Source: CAWCWN01 sp963799245
GTDB lineage: Bacteria > Chloroflexota > Ktedonobacteria > Ktedonobacterales > Ktedonobacteraceae
Assembly: GCA_963799245.1 (NCBI GenBank)
Contig: CAWCWN010000006.1
Span: forward strand, 186,001 to 250,000
DNA: 64,000 nucleotides
Reading direction: 5' to 3'
In this document: in pieces, positions 27,134 through 35,973 of the stretch
How positions within the stretch are numbered: the first letter of the stretch is position 1
Layout of the letters: every line of letters starts with the position of its first letter
Made by a program: the position numbers and the translations under genes
The notes under the pieces: model-generated
Told to the model about the DNA's origin: nothing
The model's database searches: none
The model's input: only the letters and a program-made list of their open reading frames with translations

Positions 27134-28045
27134 TCACAGTAAGATCCCTGGTGAGTCAATGCGCGCGCGTACATTGGCGGCGACCTGTGCTATGGGAGCG
27201 ATAACAAGCAAACAGATCGTGACGCTGAGCACTGGAGTGCTCAGGAGTTGTGCGAAAGTGGTAAGCGGTGATGGCGCAAGCAACACGAGAAAGTAGAGGC
27301 ACTGCGCCAGCCCGGCGTATTTGCCCCACGGTGTTGAGCCGAAACGCACAGGATAGGCAAATGCCAGGTAACTCAGCAGGGCTGCCGCCAGCGGGACGAT
27401 GAAGCGTAGTAGCATCACGAACCCGACCCACAGTGGCAACACGCTATTCTGGAGCAGGATGATCGTGAGCGCTAAGTAGAGGCAGAAATCTACTTCGGCG
27501 TCAGCGATCTGGCCCAGTTTGCTCTGTGTCGCTGTGTGCCTGGCGATGTGCCCATCAAGCGTGTCGGTTACGATACCGCACAGGAAAATCGCCAGAGCTA
27601 GCCCTGACGATATCGCCAATCCATCTATGAGCCTGCCGAGCAAATACGACGCACCTAACCCGCGCAACCAGGTGAGCGTATTGGCTATCCCGATGTCCGG
27701 TAGAAGCTTGCCGCTGCGTGTTGATCGGTTGAGACCAAGATGCCAGAACAGGTCGCTCTGCTGCCATGCCACACAAAAGACGAAGCCGGGCAGCAGGTGC
27801 AAGGTATCGGCGATTCCCGCAAGCAGGCTATTGCCAATGAGCATTAGCAGGGCCAGCAGCGCGACGAGACAGGTTACCCGCAGCCACGACCGTTTGAGAG
27901 CAGGGTTGGCATGAGCTGTCTGCCAGGACATGAGCCAGGAGCGTTGGAAAAAGCTTCCCCAGGCACGTGGGCTGAAATGATCATGGCGCAGCGTTGTCAG
28001 CAGGTCAACCACAAACGTACGTTCGGAGCTCTGTTGCATGGGCAA
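27134..28045 (-). CDS. CDP-alcohol phosphatidyltransferase family membrane protein
   Basis: 303 residues with several membrane helices. The signature D-x2-DG-x2-AR-x8-G-x3-D-x3-D is complete: DTLDGHIARHTATQSKLG then QIADAEVD, at about residues 166-190. These enzymes swap CMP on a CDP-activated lipid for an alcohol in phospholipid synthesis. It converges on the methyltransferase gene with only 16 bp between stops. Together with the radical SAM and methyltransferase genes it suggests a small lipid locus, although it is on the other strand. Which alcohol is used is unknown. Confidence 0.88.
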   Translation of the reverse strand: MPMQQSSERTFVVDLLTTLRHDHFSPRAWGSFFQRSWLMSWQTAHANPALKRSWLRVTCLVALLALLMLIGNSLLAGIADTLHLLPGFVFCVAWQQSDLFWHLGLNRSTRSGKLLPDIGIANTLTWLRGLGASYLLGRLIDGLAISSGLALAIFLCGIVTDTLDGHIARHTATQSKLGQIADAEVDFCLYLALTIILLQNSVLPLWVGFVMLLRFIVPLAAALLSYLAFAYPVRFGSTPWGKYAGLAQCLYFLVLLAPSPLTTFAQLLSTPVLSVTICLLVIAPIAQVAANVRARIDSPGILL

Positions 28046-28480
28046 TGTTCCTGATTTTTGCTACTCCCCTCAGCGGGGGGTCTTCTACCACTATTTTCGC
28101 ATAAACTGGCTGTTGGAATTGGCCCAGAAAAACGGACACTCCAAAGTTGGAGATTAACTCATCTTTGACTCATCTACCTGTTCAAAAGCAACGGGACTCT
28201 GTCCTGGCTACTTCCCTCATCCGCGCTCTTTAGCGGATAGATAGGGCGGGCAGGTAGCCAGCACACTGATTAAATGTGGCGAGCCCTCGGAAGTGTCAGG
28301 CTTCAGGAACAGGCATGAAAACAAATGAAATGTACCGCACTCATTTATTCATTGATTGCTTGTATCTTTTCCTGCTATTTATATAAAATTCGTTCGAAGA
28401 TTCGTGCAAATTACCAGACGCCTGTGTGATAATTGGAGGGTGATGATATAAAAACAACGAATGAGCAGAAAGAGTCGGAG
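28046..28480. other. Intergenic region, no gene seen
   Basis: About 435 bp between divergent genes. A short GC hairpin (CCCCTCAGCGGGGGG near 28066) and a stretch resembling IS-end sequence (near 28120) are visible, but neither can be assigned. The last part is AT-rich and should hold the promoter for the metallohydrolase. Confidence 0.35.
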
Positions 28481-29299
28481 ATGGAATACTGGATTTGTAC
28501 AACGTGTGGGACGCAATTTGCGCAGAGCGCGAGGCCGCCCGAGGTATGCCCCATCTGCAGCGATCAACGTCAGTACATCGGCCACGGCGGCCAACAATGG
28601 ACGACGCTCGCCAGCATGCACAAGGATGGTTTACATAATATTTTTAAGCAACAAGAAGATGGCCTGACCGGTATTGGCACGGAACCCACCTTCGCCATCG
28701 GGCAGCGGGCGCTGCTGCTTGAAACTGAGCAGGGAAATGTGCTCTGGGACTGCATCAGCCTGCTGGACGAAGGTACTGCCTCCGCGGTACAGGCTCGCGG
28801 AGGCCTCAAAGCCATCGCTATCTCTCATCCACACTTTTATACCACGATGGTCGAATGGAGCCGACGCTTCGACGCGCCGATCTACCTGCACGAGGCCGAC
28901 CGTCGCTGGGTAATGAGGCCGGATGAAGGCATCAGGTTCTGGTCGGGGGAGAGCACAACACTGCTGGCAGATTTAACGCTGGTACGCCTGGGAGGGCATT
29001 TCGCCGGCAGCGCTGTGCTGCACTGGCCTGGCGGAGCCGGGGGCAAGGGCGTGCTTCTGAGCGGTGACACGTTGCAGGTTGTAGCTGACCGCAACTGGGT
29101 CAGTTTCATGTATAGCTACCCCAACCTGATTCCCCTGCCGGCGGCCGTTGTCGGCGGCATGCGCGAAACTATTGCTCACTACGCTTTTGAGCGCCTGTAT
29201 GGTATGCGCTTTGAAAGCGTTGTAGCGTCCGAGGCAAAAAGCGCGGTCATCCATTCGGCTGACAGGTATGTACGGGCGCTGCTGCAGCGCCTGGACTGA
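28481..29299 (+). CDS. MBL-fold metallohydrolase with N-terminal rubredoxin-like knuckle
   Basis: 272 residues from ATG 28481. The first 30 residues contain CTTCG and CPICS, two CxxC knuckles of a rubredoxin/zinc-ribbon type. The rest is a metallo-beta-lactamase fold: AISHPHFYTTM (HxH-like), APIYLHEADRRWV, GGHFAGSAVLHW (His), LLSGDTLQVV (Asp). Substrate unknown; such hydrolases act on thioesters or other esters. Upstream in-frame TTG 28433 lacks support. The fused metal knuckle is less common in this family. Confidence 0.82.
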   Translation: MEYWICTTCGTQFAQSARPPEVCPICSDQRQYIGHGGQQWTTLASMHKDGLHNIFKQQEDGLTGIGTEPTFAIGQRALLLETEQGNVLWDCISLLDEGTASAVQARGGLKAIAISHPHFYTTMVEWSRRFDAPIYLHEADRRWVMRPDEGIRFWSGESTTLLADLTLVRLGGHFAGSAVLHWPGGAGGKGVLLSGDTLQVVADRNWVSFMYSYPNLIPLPAAVVGGMRETIAHYAFERLYGMRFESVVASEAKSAVIHSADRYVRALLQRLD

Positions 29300-29392
29300 G
29301 GGAAGGTACAACTTCTCGTGGCCGCTAACGTATATGTGCTTGAGAGTGTTTATGCTGAGTGCAGGCGAGCTATCGCCTGGAAAGGGACCCTC

Positions 29393-29494
29393 ATGAGTGA
29401 GAAACGTGCATGGGTAATTACGGCTCTCTGGTTTGGCGCCATTGCCTTGTTAGGCCTGGTGAAACGGGGACTTGAGCGACAGAAGTCCGCATAA
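29393..29494 (+). CDS. Small single-span membrane protein
   Basis: 33 residues: charged start MSEKRA, one hydrophobic helix (WVITALWFGAIALLGLVK) and a basic tail (RGLERQKSA). AAGGGA lies six bases before the ATG, and a Rho-independent terminator follows 45 bp after the stop. Function unknown. Confidence 0.55.
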   Translation: MSEKRAWVITALWFGAIALLGLVKRGLERQKSA

Positions 29495-29539
29495 GTTCTG
29501 CAGCTAGACGGGCTCTTCTTCTCTGCCCGTCATCGTTTT

Positions 29540-29566
29540 AAAGGCCGGCGCCTGCTGGCCTTTTTT
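29540..29566 (+). terminator. Rho-independent terminator
   Basis: AAAGGCC and GGCCTTT arms around a ten-base loop, then a run of T's (29561-29566). It ends the transcript of the metallohydrolase and small membrane protein. Confidence 0.75.
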
Positions 29567-29738
29567 ATATATGTAGAAAGGCGTAGTTCGTGTAGCGGTG
29601 GGTATTCTAGTGGGAGAGTATCATGGTAGCGATGTTACTTCTGTCCAAGGATATCCGATGTATACAATAGAATTCTTAACCACCATCTACAGCAGATGTT
29701 ATTGGAGAGACAAAGAAAAAAGAAAGAAGGTGCCTCTT

Positions 29739-29951
29739 ATGAGCAAGTCTACACTTTTCTATGGAGCCATTATTGTCGCGATCGTTGCCGTTGTCCTGGC
29801 TGTATATTATCTTATTCCGGGGGTCTACCATCCTCTGACCAATACTCCGCCCCTGTCTTCGCACCCCACGCACGCGATATTGTTCTTCGCCATCGCCGTC
29901 GTTTGCGTGATCGCGGCCCTTGTGAACCGGCCGAAGTCGCTGCAACGCTAA
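29739..29951 (+). CDS. Small two-helix membrane protein
   Basis: 70 residues: helix 1 (LFYGAIIVAIVAVVLAVYYL), a Pro-rich extracytoplasmic loop (PLTNTPPLSSHPTH), helix 2 (AILFFAIAVVCVIAALV) and a short basic tail. Start ATG 29739 is preferred over upstream in-frame starts because the earlier residues are not protein-like; AGAAGG lies close upstream. It converges on the MgtC-like gene. Function unknown. Confidence 0.65.
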   Translation: MSKSTLFYGAIIVAIVAVVLAVYYLIPGVYHPLTNTPPLSSHPTHAILFFAIAVVCVIAALVNRPKSLQR

Positions 29952-29980
29952 ACGGGCGCCTGGTTCAGGTACTCCCGAGC

Positions 29981-30715
29981 TTAGCTTTGCGCGAGTTTTA
30001 AATCTTTTGTGGCCGTAGTGGCCCTGGGAGTACCCATACCTGCGCGAACGGAGCGCACGCCCGGGAGGATACGCAGCTCGCCAACCACCTGAGCTAGCGC
30101 CCTGGCATCGAGGGTGTGGCAGGCGATCTGCAGGATCTTGCTCTCCTGCTCCAAGCCTATTTCCAGCTTTTCCGCGCTGATGCCGGCGCGAGATAGGATG
30201 TCATATACCTGTCCGATGAGTTCCCCTCCTATGGGCGTGGCCTCTATCCTGATGTGCGGCCTGGACTCAAACTGGGCAGGTAAGAGCAGCCTCTCCACGT
30301 AGCGCAGCACGATCAGGGCCAGCAACTCCAGCACGGTCGCCGCAACCGCCACCACAAGCAGTCCTGCTCCACATGCCACTCCAATGGCGGCAACGAGCCA
30401 GATGACCGCTGCCGTCGTAAGCCCTTTGACCCTGTTTCCCTCCCGGCTCAAAAAGATGCTGCCTCCCCCCAGAAAGCCGATGCCGGCGACGATATAGGAG
30501 GCGACGCGTGTGGGGTCAAGCGTAACATGGGGTATACCCAGCAGGCTCAGGAAACCGTAGGCTGAGACAAGCGTAAAGAGACAGGCGCCAAGGGAGACCA
30601 GCGCGATCGTGCGCATACCGGCTTCGTGCTCGCGCCTCTCGCGCTCAAAACCAATCAAAGCACCGAGTAGCAACGCCAGCCCCATGCGCAGCAGCATGTC
30701 CAGAAATGAGATCAT
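29981..30715 (-). CDS. MgtC/SapB family membrane protein
   Basis: 244 residues from ATG 30715 with AAGGGA upstream. LLGALIGFERERREHEAGMR (about 17-36) is the hallmark conserved segment, followed by RTIALVSLGACLFTLVS, GIGFLGGGSIF and VKGLTTAAVIWLVAAIGVACG. A soluble ACT-like C-terminal domain (about 150-244) is present. MgtC proteins help cells cope with low magnesium and acid and may modulate ATP synthase or phosphate uptake. No regulator is adjacent. Confidence 0.9.
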   Translation of the reverse strand: MISFLDMLLRMGLALLLGALIGFERERREHEAGMRTIALVSLGACLFTLVSAYGFLSLLGIPHVTLDPTRVASYIVAGIGFLGGGSIFLSREGNRVKGLTTAAVIWLVAAIGVACGAGLLVVAVAATVLELLALIVLRYVERLLLPAQFESRPHIRIEATPIGGELIGQVYDILSRAGISAEKLEIGLEQESKILQIACHTLDARALAQVVGELRILPGVRSVRAGMGTPRATTATKDLKLAQS

Positions 30716-30875
30716 GTTTCTATCCCTTTCACCATAGCTATGGTATAACCTACGCATAAGGCTTAGTGGAAATGCGCGTATGCTGTATTCATTATAGTAT
30801 CAGGCAGTGTTTTTGCGTGGAGGCATGTTTTAAGGCTTTATACTATGGGTAGTAGTTCGACATCCAGGAGGGCTT

Positions 30876-31265
30876 ATGAGAACATTTACCGTGTCAACCC
30901 ACAAGAAAGATCACATAATCGATTTGACAGATACGCTTGAGAGATATCTGCAGGAAGAGCAAAAGGCGGATGGGCTCTGCTCGCTCTTTGTCGCGCATAC
31001 GACCTGCGCCATTACCACTGCTGATTTAGATCCCGGCACCGATCTCGACCTGCTTAACGCATTGCGCCACCTGCTGCCCCAGCTTGCCTATCGTCACCCC
31101 CATGATCCCGAGCACACCCCGGATCACCTGCTTGCCAGCATCATCGGCCCGTCGCTCGTCGTCCCTTTTGCCCGTCACCGCCTGCAGCTGGGAACGTGGC
31201 AGCGCGTTATTCTGGTTGAGCTGGATGGGCCGCGCCAGCGTACCATGCACATGGCGACTTTTTAA
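30876..31265 (+). CDS. YjbQ/UPF0047 family protein
   Basis: 129 residues, full family length. SLFVAHTTCAITTADLDPGT (about 41-60), HDPEHTPDHLLASIIGPSLV (about 80-100) and GTWQRVILVELDGPRQR (about 106) are the conserved blocks, with the His residues that bind metal. Members have weak thiamine-phosphate synthase activity in vitro; the true role is unclear. GGAGGG precedes the ATG. It lies just upstream of a peptidase S51-like gene. Confidence 0.92.
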   Translation: MRTFTVSTHKKDHIIDLTDTLERYLQEEQKADGLCSLFVAHTTCAITTADLDPGTDLDLLNALRHLLPQLAYRHPHDPEHTPDHLLASIIGPSLVVPFARHRLQLGTWQRVILVELDGPRQRTMHMATF

Positions 31266-31363
31266 GTGTATAATTGTCGCGGGTAGAAGCGCCCGTGACA
31301 AATTATATTTATGCGGGGTGGCGCGATGATAAAAATGCGCGCACATTCAGAAGCGAGGGCGAG

Positions 31364-32075
31364 ATGGCCGGATATCTTCTTTTGGAGGGCGGAGGCGAGT
31401 TTGGTGGGCAGATGGCAGAGCCGGATCGTCACGCCCTTGAGCTCGCGGGCGGCCTGGACGCGCCTGTCAGTATCATTCCTACGGCGGCGGCCCCCGATAA
31501 TAACCACCAGCGCGCGGGCAATAACGGCGTACGCTGGTTTCGCAGCCTGGGGGCCACACAGGTCGAGTCCCTACAGGTGATTGACGCGGCCTCGGCCAAT
31601 GACCCGCGGCTGGCGCAGAAGGTCGCGCACGCGCGTCTGATTTACATGCTGGGTGGTTTTACAGGCTACCTCGCTGCGACGTTGAAGGGCAGCGTCTGCC
31701 AGCAGGCCATGCTTGAGGCGTACTCGCGCGGGGCCGTGATCGCGGGCAGCAGCGCCGGGGCGATGGTTATGTGCCAGTATTACTTTTGATCCCACGCAGA
31801 GGCAGATCGCGACGGGCCTGGCCATGCTGCCGAATACCTGCGTGCTGCCGCATCATAACACCTTTGGCAAGGGCTGGGCCGCACAGCTGACGGCGCTGCT
31901 GCCCGGGGCGGTCCTGCTGGGGATAGACGAACGGACGGGATTGCTCGATGACGGGCCGGCAGGCAGAAAGATGGGCTGGCGCGTCTACGGCCAGGGCGCC
32001 GTGACGCTGTACCGCCAGGGGAAGACCAGCGTCTATAAAGCCGGCGCCAGCTTTGAAGATAATTTCTTAGCCTAG
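31364..32075 (+). pseudogene. Peptidase S51/cyanophycinase-like protein with one-base frameshift
   Basis: The first frame (31364-31789) has YLLLEGGGEFGG, VSIIPTAAAPD, LIYMLGGFTGYLAATL and AVIAGSSAGAMVMCQ, the serine-nucleophile elbow GSSAG of the S51 family. It then stops after CQYYF. Removing one T from TTTT at 31784-31787 restores CQYYFDPTQRQIATGLAML and joins the second frame, which carries NTFGKGWAAQLTAL and GIDERTGLLDD to 32075. Both halves keep good protein sequence, so decay is recent or the indel is a read error. The family cleaves after Asp or degrades cyanophycin; the substrate here is unknown. Confidence 0.85.
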
Positions 32076-32132
32076 GTAGGGCCAGGGTCACACACGCGCT
32101 GCGTTGTGAATATGTGGAGCACATCCCAATAG

Positions 32133-32153
32133 TTAGTGTACAAATTACCCTTG
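32133..32153. promoter_or_regulatory. Operator-like site 3 upstream of nadB
   Basis: TTAGTGTA, five bases, TACCCTTG: same half-site pattern and spacing as the perfect palindrome at 32226. It overlaps the -35 hexamer, where a bound repressor would block RNA polymerase. Confidence 0.5.
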
Positions 32154-32179
32154 CTTTTCGCGCTCTTATCAGGTATACT
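32151..32179 (+). promoter_or_regulatory. Sigma-70-type promoter of the nadBCA operon
   Basis: -35 TTGCTT at 32151-32156, 17-base spacer, -10 TATACT at 32174-32179. Transcription would start near 32186, leaving an 85-base leader that carries the operator-like palindrome. Confidence 0.7.
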
Positions 32180-32187
32180 TCGAAAAA

Positions 32188-32208
32188 TTAGTGTATTGTT
32201 AACACCTA
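32188..32208. promoter_or_regulatory. Operator-like site 2 upstream of nadB
   Basis: TTAGTGTA, five bases, AACACCTA. It covers the predicted transcription start and shares architecture with the sites at 32133 and 32226. Confidence 0.55.
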
Positions 32209-32225
32209 TTCTTTTTTTATCTCGT

Positions 32226-32252
32226 GAGTAAGTGTATATTTTACACTTACTC
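32226..32252. promoter_or_regulatory. Perfect palindrome (operator-like site 1) in the nadB leader
   Basis: GAGTAAGTGTA, five bases, TACACTTACTC: 11-bp arms with no mismatch, ending six bases before the GGAAGGA ribosome-binding site of nadB. As DNA it looks like a dimeric repressor site; as RNA it could form a hairpin beside the ribosome-binding site. The regulator is not identified. Confidence 0.7.
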
Positions 32253-32270
32253 TCGCTGGAAGGATTCACT

Positions 32271-33941
32271 ATGGCAGCTCATTCAACATACGATGTCGCC
32301 ATTATCGGGGGAGGCATCGCCGGCCTTTCACTGGCCCTGCGCTTGCCGGGACATCTGCGTGTGGCTCTCTTTACCAAGGGCCAGCTGGGAGAAAGTAATA
32401 CACGCTATGCCCAGGGTGGCCTCTCCGTTGCCCTGGGCGCCGATGATAGCCCTGCGCTCCATTACCAGGATACGCTGGCGGCCGGGGCCGGATTATGCTG
32501 CGAGGAGGCCGTGCGCATCCTGGTGGAACAGGGACCCGCTGCCGTCAAGTGGTTGATCGCTATGGGTGTGCGCTTTGATCGAGGTAGCGATGAACACGCG
32601 ACAGCTGATGGTCTGCTGCTGGGACTAGAGGCGGCGCACTCTCGCTGGCGGGTGCTTCATGCCGGTGGCGATGCCACAGGCGCGGAGATCGAACGCGCGC
32701 TCGTAGCCGCTCTACAGAGGCGTCCCGGGGTTGCGCTGTTCGTTGAGACGTTTGTGAGCGGCCTTGTGATGCACGCGGGGGGGTGCAGCGGCGTCGAGGC
32801 TGTCGATCGCGCGGGGCGCACATTTACGGTCTCGGCGCGGGCCACTGTCCTGGCAAACGGGGGCGCCGGAGGCCTGTGGCTTCACACATCTAATCCAAGC
32901 GGGGCCACAGCTGATGGCCTGGCCCTGGCATGGAGAGCGGGCGCGGCCCTGACTGACCTGGAATTTATGCAATTCCATCCCACCGTCCTGGTGATGGAGG
33001 GGACTTCACATTTGATCTCTGAGGCGGTGCGCGGCGAGGGGGCCTACTTACGCAACCAGGCGGGCGAGCGCTTTATGCCACTCTACTCGTCACAGGCTGA
33101 ACTCGCGCCGCGCGATGTCGTGGCGCGGGCTATTCTGAGCGAGATGTTGCGCGAGAAAGCCGAGTACCAGTATCTCGACCTGCGTCACCTGCCTGCTGAA
33201 AAGATGTATGCGCGTTTCCCTACAATCTCAGCCATATGTCGCGGCTATGGCCTTGACCTTGCGCAGGACCTGCTGCCTGTCGCGCCTGCTGCACACTATT
33301 GCATGGGGGGCGTCCTGGTCGATACCTGGGGGCGCACGACGGTAAAAGGTCTCTTTGCCGTGGGTGAGGTTGCCTGTACAGGGGTCCATGGGGCCAACCG
33401 CCTTGCCAGCAACTCGCTGCTGGAGGGCCTGGTCTTTGGGCTGCGTGCGGCCGATGCCCTGGCCGGCGCTGGCGGGCCTACTGCAACTGCGCAGGCCGGC
33501 AGGGGGATTCAGTACGTCAGTATGGCCGAGGACGAGGTGTCGGGAGAGGGCTGCCGTTGCGCTCAAGGCAAAGCGCCGCCGCTCGCCGCTGTCAGGCGTG
33601 AAGTGCGCAGCATGATGTGGCGCTTTGTCTCACTCTGTCGCGATCAAGAGGGTTTGCTGACGGCTCGGCGCAGGATTCGGCGCCTGCGGGCCCAGATGGT
33701 GGACTTGCAGCAGGGCGAGACGCTCGCGCTGGCGGAGCGAGTTGAAACCGGCAATATGCTCCTGGCGGCTGAGCTGGTGATTGTTGCCGCCCTGCAGCGT
33801 CATGAGAGCCGCGGCAGTCACTGGCGCAATGACTACGCGGCCCTCGATGCGTCCCTGGCGGGCCGGCATTATGTCTTCGTTCGCGCAGACGCCTCGCATA
33901 TGGCGACATTTCCCTCTGAGGAGGTCATATCACATGCGTAA
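32271..33941 (+). CDS. nadB: L-aspartate oxidase
   Basis: 556 residues. FAD-binding DVAIIGGGIAGLSLALRL at the N-terminus, SNTRYAQGGLSVALG (about 43), DLEFMQFHPTVL (about 230), SEAVRGEGAYLRN (about 250), HYCMGGVLVDTWG (about 342) and ACTGVHGANRLASNSLLEGL (about 365), all typical for NadB. It oxidises aspartate to iminoaspartate, the first step of de novo NAD synthesis. GGAAGGA lies before ATG 32271. First gene of the nadB-nadC-nadA operon, under an operator-rich promoter. Confidence 0.96.
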   Translation: MAAHSTYDVAIIGGGIAGLSLALRLPGHLRVALFTKGQLGESNTRYAQGGLSVALGADDSPALHYQDTLAAGAGLCCEEAVRILVEQGPAAVKWLIAMGVRFDRGSDEHATADGLLLGLEAAHSRWRVLHAGGDATGAEIERALVAALQRRPGVALFVETFVSGLVMHAGGCSGVEAVDRAGRTFTVSARATVLANGGAGGLWLHTSNPSGATADGLALAWRAGAALTDLEFMQFHPTVLVMEGTSHLISEAVRGEGAYLRNQAGERFMPLYSSQAELAPRDVVARAILSEMLREKAEYQYLDLRHLPAEKMYARFPTISAICRGYGLDLAQDLLPVAPAAHYCMGGVLVDTWGRTTVKGLFAVGEVACTGVHGANRLASNSLLEGLVFGLRAADALAGAGGPTATAQAGRGIQYVSMAEDEVSGEGCRCAQGKAPPLAAVRREVRSMMWRFVSLCRDQEGLLTARRRIRRLRAQMVDLQQGETLALAERVETGNMLLAAELVIVAALQRHESRGSHWRNDYAALDASLAGRHYVFVRADASHMATFPSEEVISHA

Positions 33942-34776
33942 CATACCACTTGACGTGCTTGCGCGCGCTCTGGCAGAAGACGGCGCGGACTACGATATCA
34001 CAACCCTGTGCACCGTAGCGCCAGAACTGGAGGCGCGGGCCAGCATTATTAGCCGCCAGGCTGGCGTGATTGCGGGCCTGGCGGTGGCGGCGCAGGTCTT
34101 TCGCTTGCTGGATGAGCGTATCATCATCGACCTGCAGGTGGATGACGGCGCCCGTGTGCAGGCCAACGAGGCGCTGGCGCACCTGCATGGCCCTGCCCGT
34201 TCGCTGCTGAGCGCTGAGCGGGTTGCGCTGAATTTTCTGGGGCGACTGTCCGGCATCGCCAGCCTGACGGCCCACTGCGTCGAGGCAGTCGGAGGCACGT
34301 CTGCGCGCATTCTCGATACGCGTAAGACAACTCCTGGCCTGCGCCAGCTGGAGAAGGAGGCTGTGCTGCTGGGTGGCGGGCGCAATCATCGCTTTGGCCT
34401 CAGCGATGGTGTGCTCATCAAAGATAACCATATCAAGGCGGCGGGCGGCATTGTTGAGGCCGTGCGCGCCGCCCGCCGCGGCGCGCAGCATCTCCTCAAG
34501 ATCGAGGTGGAGTGCGAAACGCTGGCGGAGGTGCGGCAGGCGCTGGAGGCCAGGGCCGAGGTCATCTTGCTTGACAATATGGATGTGGCAACGCTGCGTG
34601 ACGCCGTTGAGTTTGTGCGCCATGCTGCTCCGGGAGTCCTTTTAGAGGCTTCCGGCAATATTGGCAGCGACCCGCAGCGGCTATATGCTGTGGCGCAGAC
34701 GGGCGTCGATTTCATTTCGCTGGGGGCATTGACGCATTCTGCTCCCAATTTCGATGTCTGCTTAGAGTTTGTGTAG
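33934..34776 (+). CDS. nadC: Nicotinate-nucleotide pyrophosphorylase (quinolinate phosphoribosyltransferase)
   Basis: 280 residues. ALAEDGADYDITTL at the N-terminus, ERVALNFLGRLSGIAS (about 90), ILDTRKTTPGLRQLEKEAV (about 126), GGGRNHRFGLSDGVLIKDNH (about 147), IEVECETLAEV (about 190), VLLEASGNI (about 235): full set of NadC motifs. It turns quinolinate and PRPP into nicotinate mononucleotide. The ATG overlaps the end of nadB by eight bases with GAGGAGG inside nadB, indicating coupled translation. Confidence 0.96.
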   Translation: MRNIPLDVLARALAEDGADYDITTLCTVAPELEARASIISRQAGVIAGLAVAAQVFRLLDERIIIDLQVDDGARVQANEALAHLHGPARSLLSAERVALNFLGRLSGIASLTAHCVEAVGGTSARILDTRKTTPGLRQLEKEAVLLGGGRNHRFGLSDGVLIKDNHIKAAGGIVEAVRAARRGAQHLLKIEVECETLAEVRQALEARAEVILLDNMDVATLRDAVEFVRHAAPGVLLEASGNIGSDPQRLYAVAQTGVDFISLGALTHSAPNFDVCLEFV

Positions 34777-34791
34777 CGGAGGAGAAAGTTC

Positions 34792-35973
34792 ATGGTATTT
34801 GCAACAACATGCGCGGAAAGCGGCGAAGAGCGGATCTTGCCGCTCTTATCACGGCAGGCCCACGCTCAGCATGCGCGTGCAACTCGTAGCGATAATATCC
34901 CTTTGCTGTACGCTGAGATGGCGGGCGAGGAACTGGACCGGCGTATCGCCGCCGCCAGGCAGAAATTGGGCGAGCGCCTGGTTATCCTGGGCCATCACTA
35001 CCAGCGCGATGAGATTATTCGCTATGCTGATTTTCGCGGCGACTCGTTTAAACTTGCGCAGCTGGCCGCAGCTCGACCCCAGGCCGACTATATCGTCTTC
35101 TGCGGTGTGCATTTTATGGCCGAGAGCGCCGATATTCTGAGTGGGCCGCAGCAGCAGGTCATTTTGCCCAACCCTGCCGCCGGCTGCTCAATGGCGGATA
35201 TGGCGAACATCGCGGAGGTGGAGGAGTGCTGGCAGCTGCTGCATGAAACGCTGGGCGAGGACGCCGGCATCATTCCCGTGACCTATATGAACTCGGCGGC
35301 CAATCTCAAGGCATTTTGTGGACGCAATGGCGGCATCGTGTGTACTTCGTCTAATGCGCCCGCGGTAATTTCCTGGGCCTTCAGCAAGGGCAAGCGCGTT
35401 CTTTTCTTCCCTGATGAGCACCTTGGACGCAATACCGCCCATGCATACGGCATAGCAGCCAGCGAGATGGCGGTGTGGAACCCCAGGGATCCCATGAGCT
35501 CCGCTGATAGCGAGGAGGAATTGCAGCGCGCACGAATTATTCTGTGGAAGGGCTATTGTACGACCCACATGCGCTTCACCCTGCAACAGATCGCCAGGGC
35601 GCGCGCGGAATATCCTGGCATCAAGGTGCTTGTCCACCCCGAGTGCCGGCGCGAGGTAGTCGAGGCGGCGGACCTTTATGGTTCAACCGAATATATTATT
35701 CAGCAGATCGAGAAGGCCCCCGCCGGCAGCCAGTGGGCCGTGGCAACGGAGATCAACCTGGTGCATCGCCTGGCCAGGGAACATCCTGAACAGTTCATCT
35801 TCTGCCTGGATCCGGTTGTCTGCCCCTGTTCTACCATGTACCGTATTCACCCGGCATACCTGGCCTGGGTCCTGGAGGGCCTGCTCGAGGGCAGAGTCAT
35901 TAACCAGGTCAGGGTCGATGACGAGATAATCTACTGGGCGCGTGTTGCCCTGGAGCGCATGCTGGCATTATGA
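34792..35973 (+). CDS. nadA: Quinolinate synthase
   Basis: 393 residues. VILGHHYQRDEII (about 64) begins the substrate region; the three cluster cysteines are in VFCGVHFMAESA (about 104), GIVCTSSNA and DPVVCPCSTMYRIHP near the C-terminus. It condenses iminoaspartate and dihydroxyacetone phosphate to quinolinate using a 4Fe-4S cluster. The N-terminal 40 residues are longer than in short NadA forms. Strong GGAGGAG ribosome-binding site 15 bases after nadC. Completes the de novo NAD pathway to NaMN. Confidence 0.96.
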   Translation: MVFATTCAESGEERILPLLSRQAHAQHARATRSDNIPLLYAEMAGEELDRRIAAARQKLGERLVILGHHYQRDEIIRYADFRGDSFKLAQLAAARPQADYIVFCGVHFMAESADILSGPQQQVILPNPAAGCSMADMANIAEVEECWQLLHETLGEDAGIIPVTYMNSAANLKAFCGRNGGIVCTSSNAPAVISWAFSKGKRVLFFPDEHLGRNTAHAYGIAASEMAVWNPRDPMSSADSEEELQRARIILWKGYCTTHMRFTLQQIARARAEYPGIKVLVHPECRREVVEAADLYGSTEYIIQQIEKAPAGSQWAVATEINLVHRLAREHPEQFIFCLDPVVCPCSTMYRIHPAYLAWVLEGLLEGRVINQVRVDDEIIYWARVALERMLAL

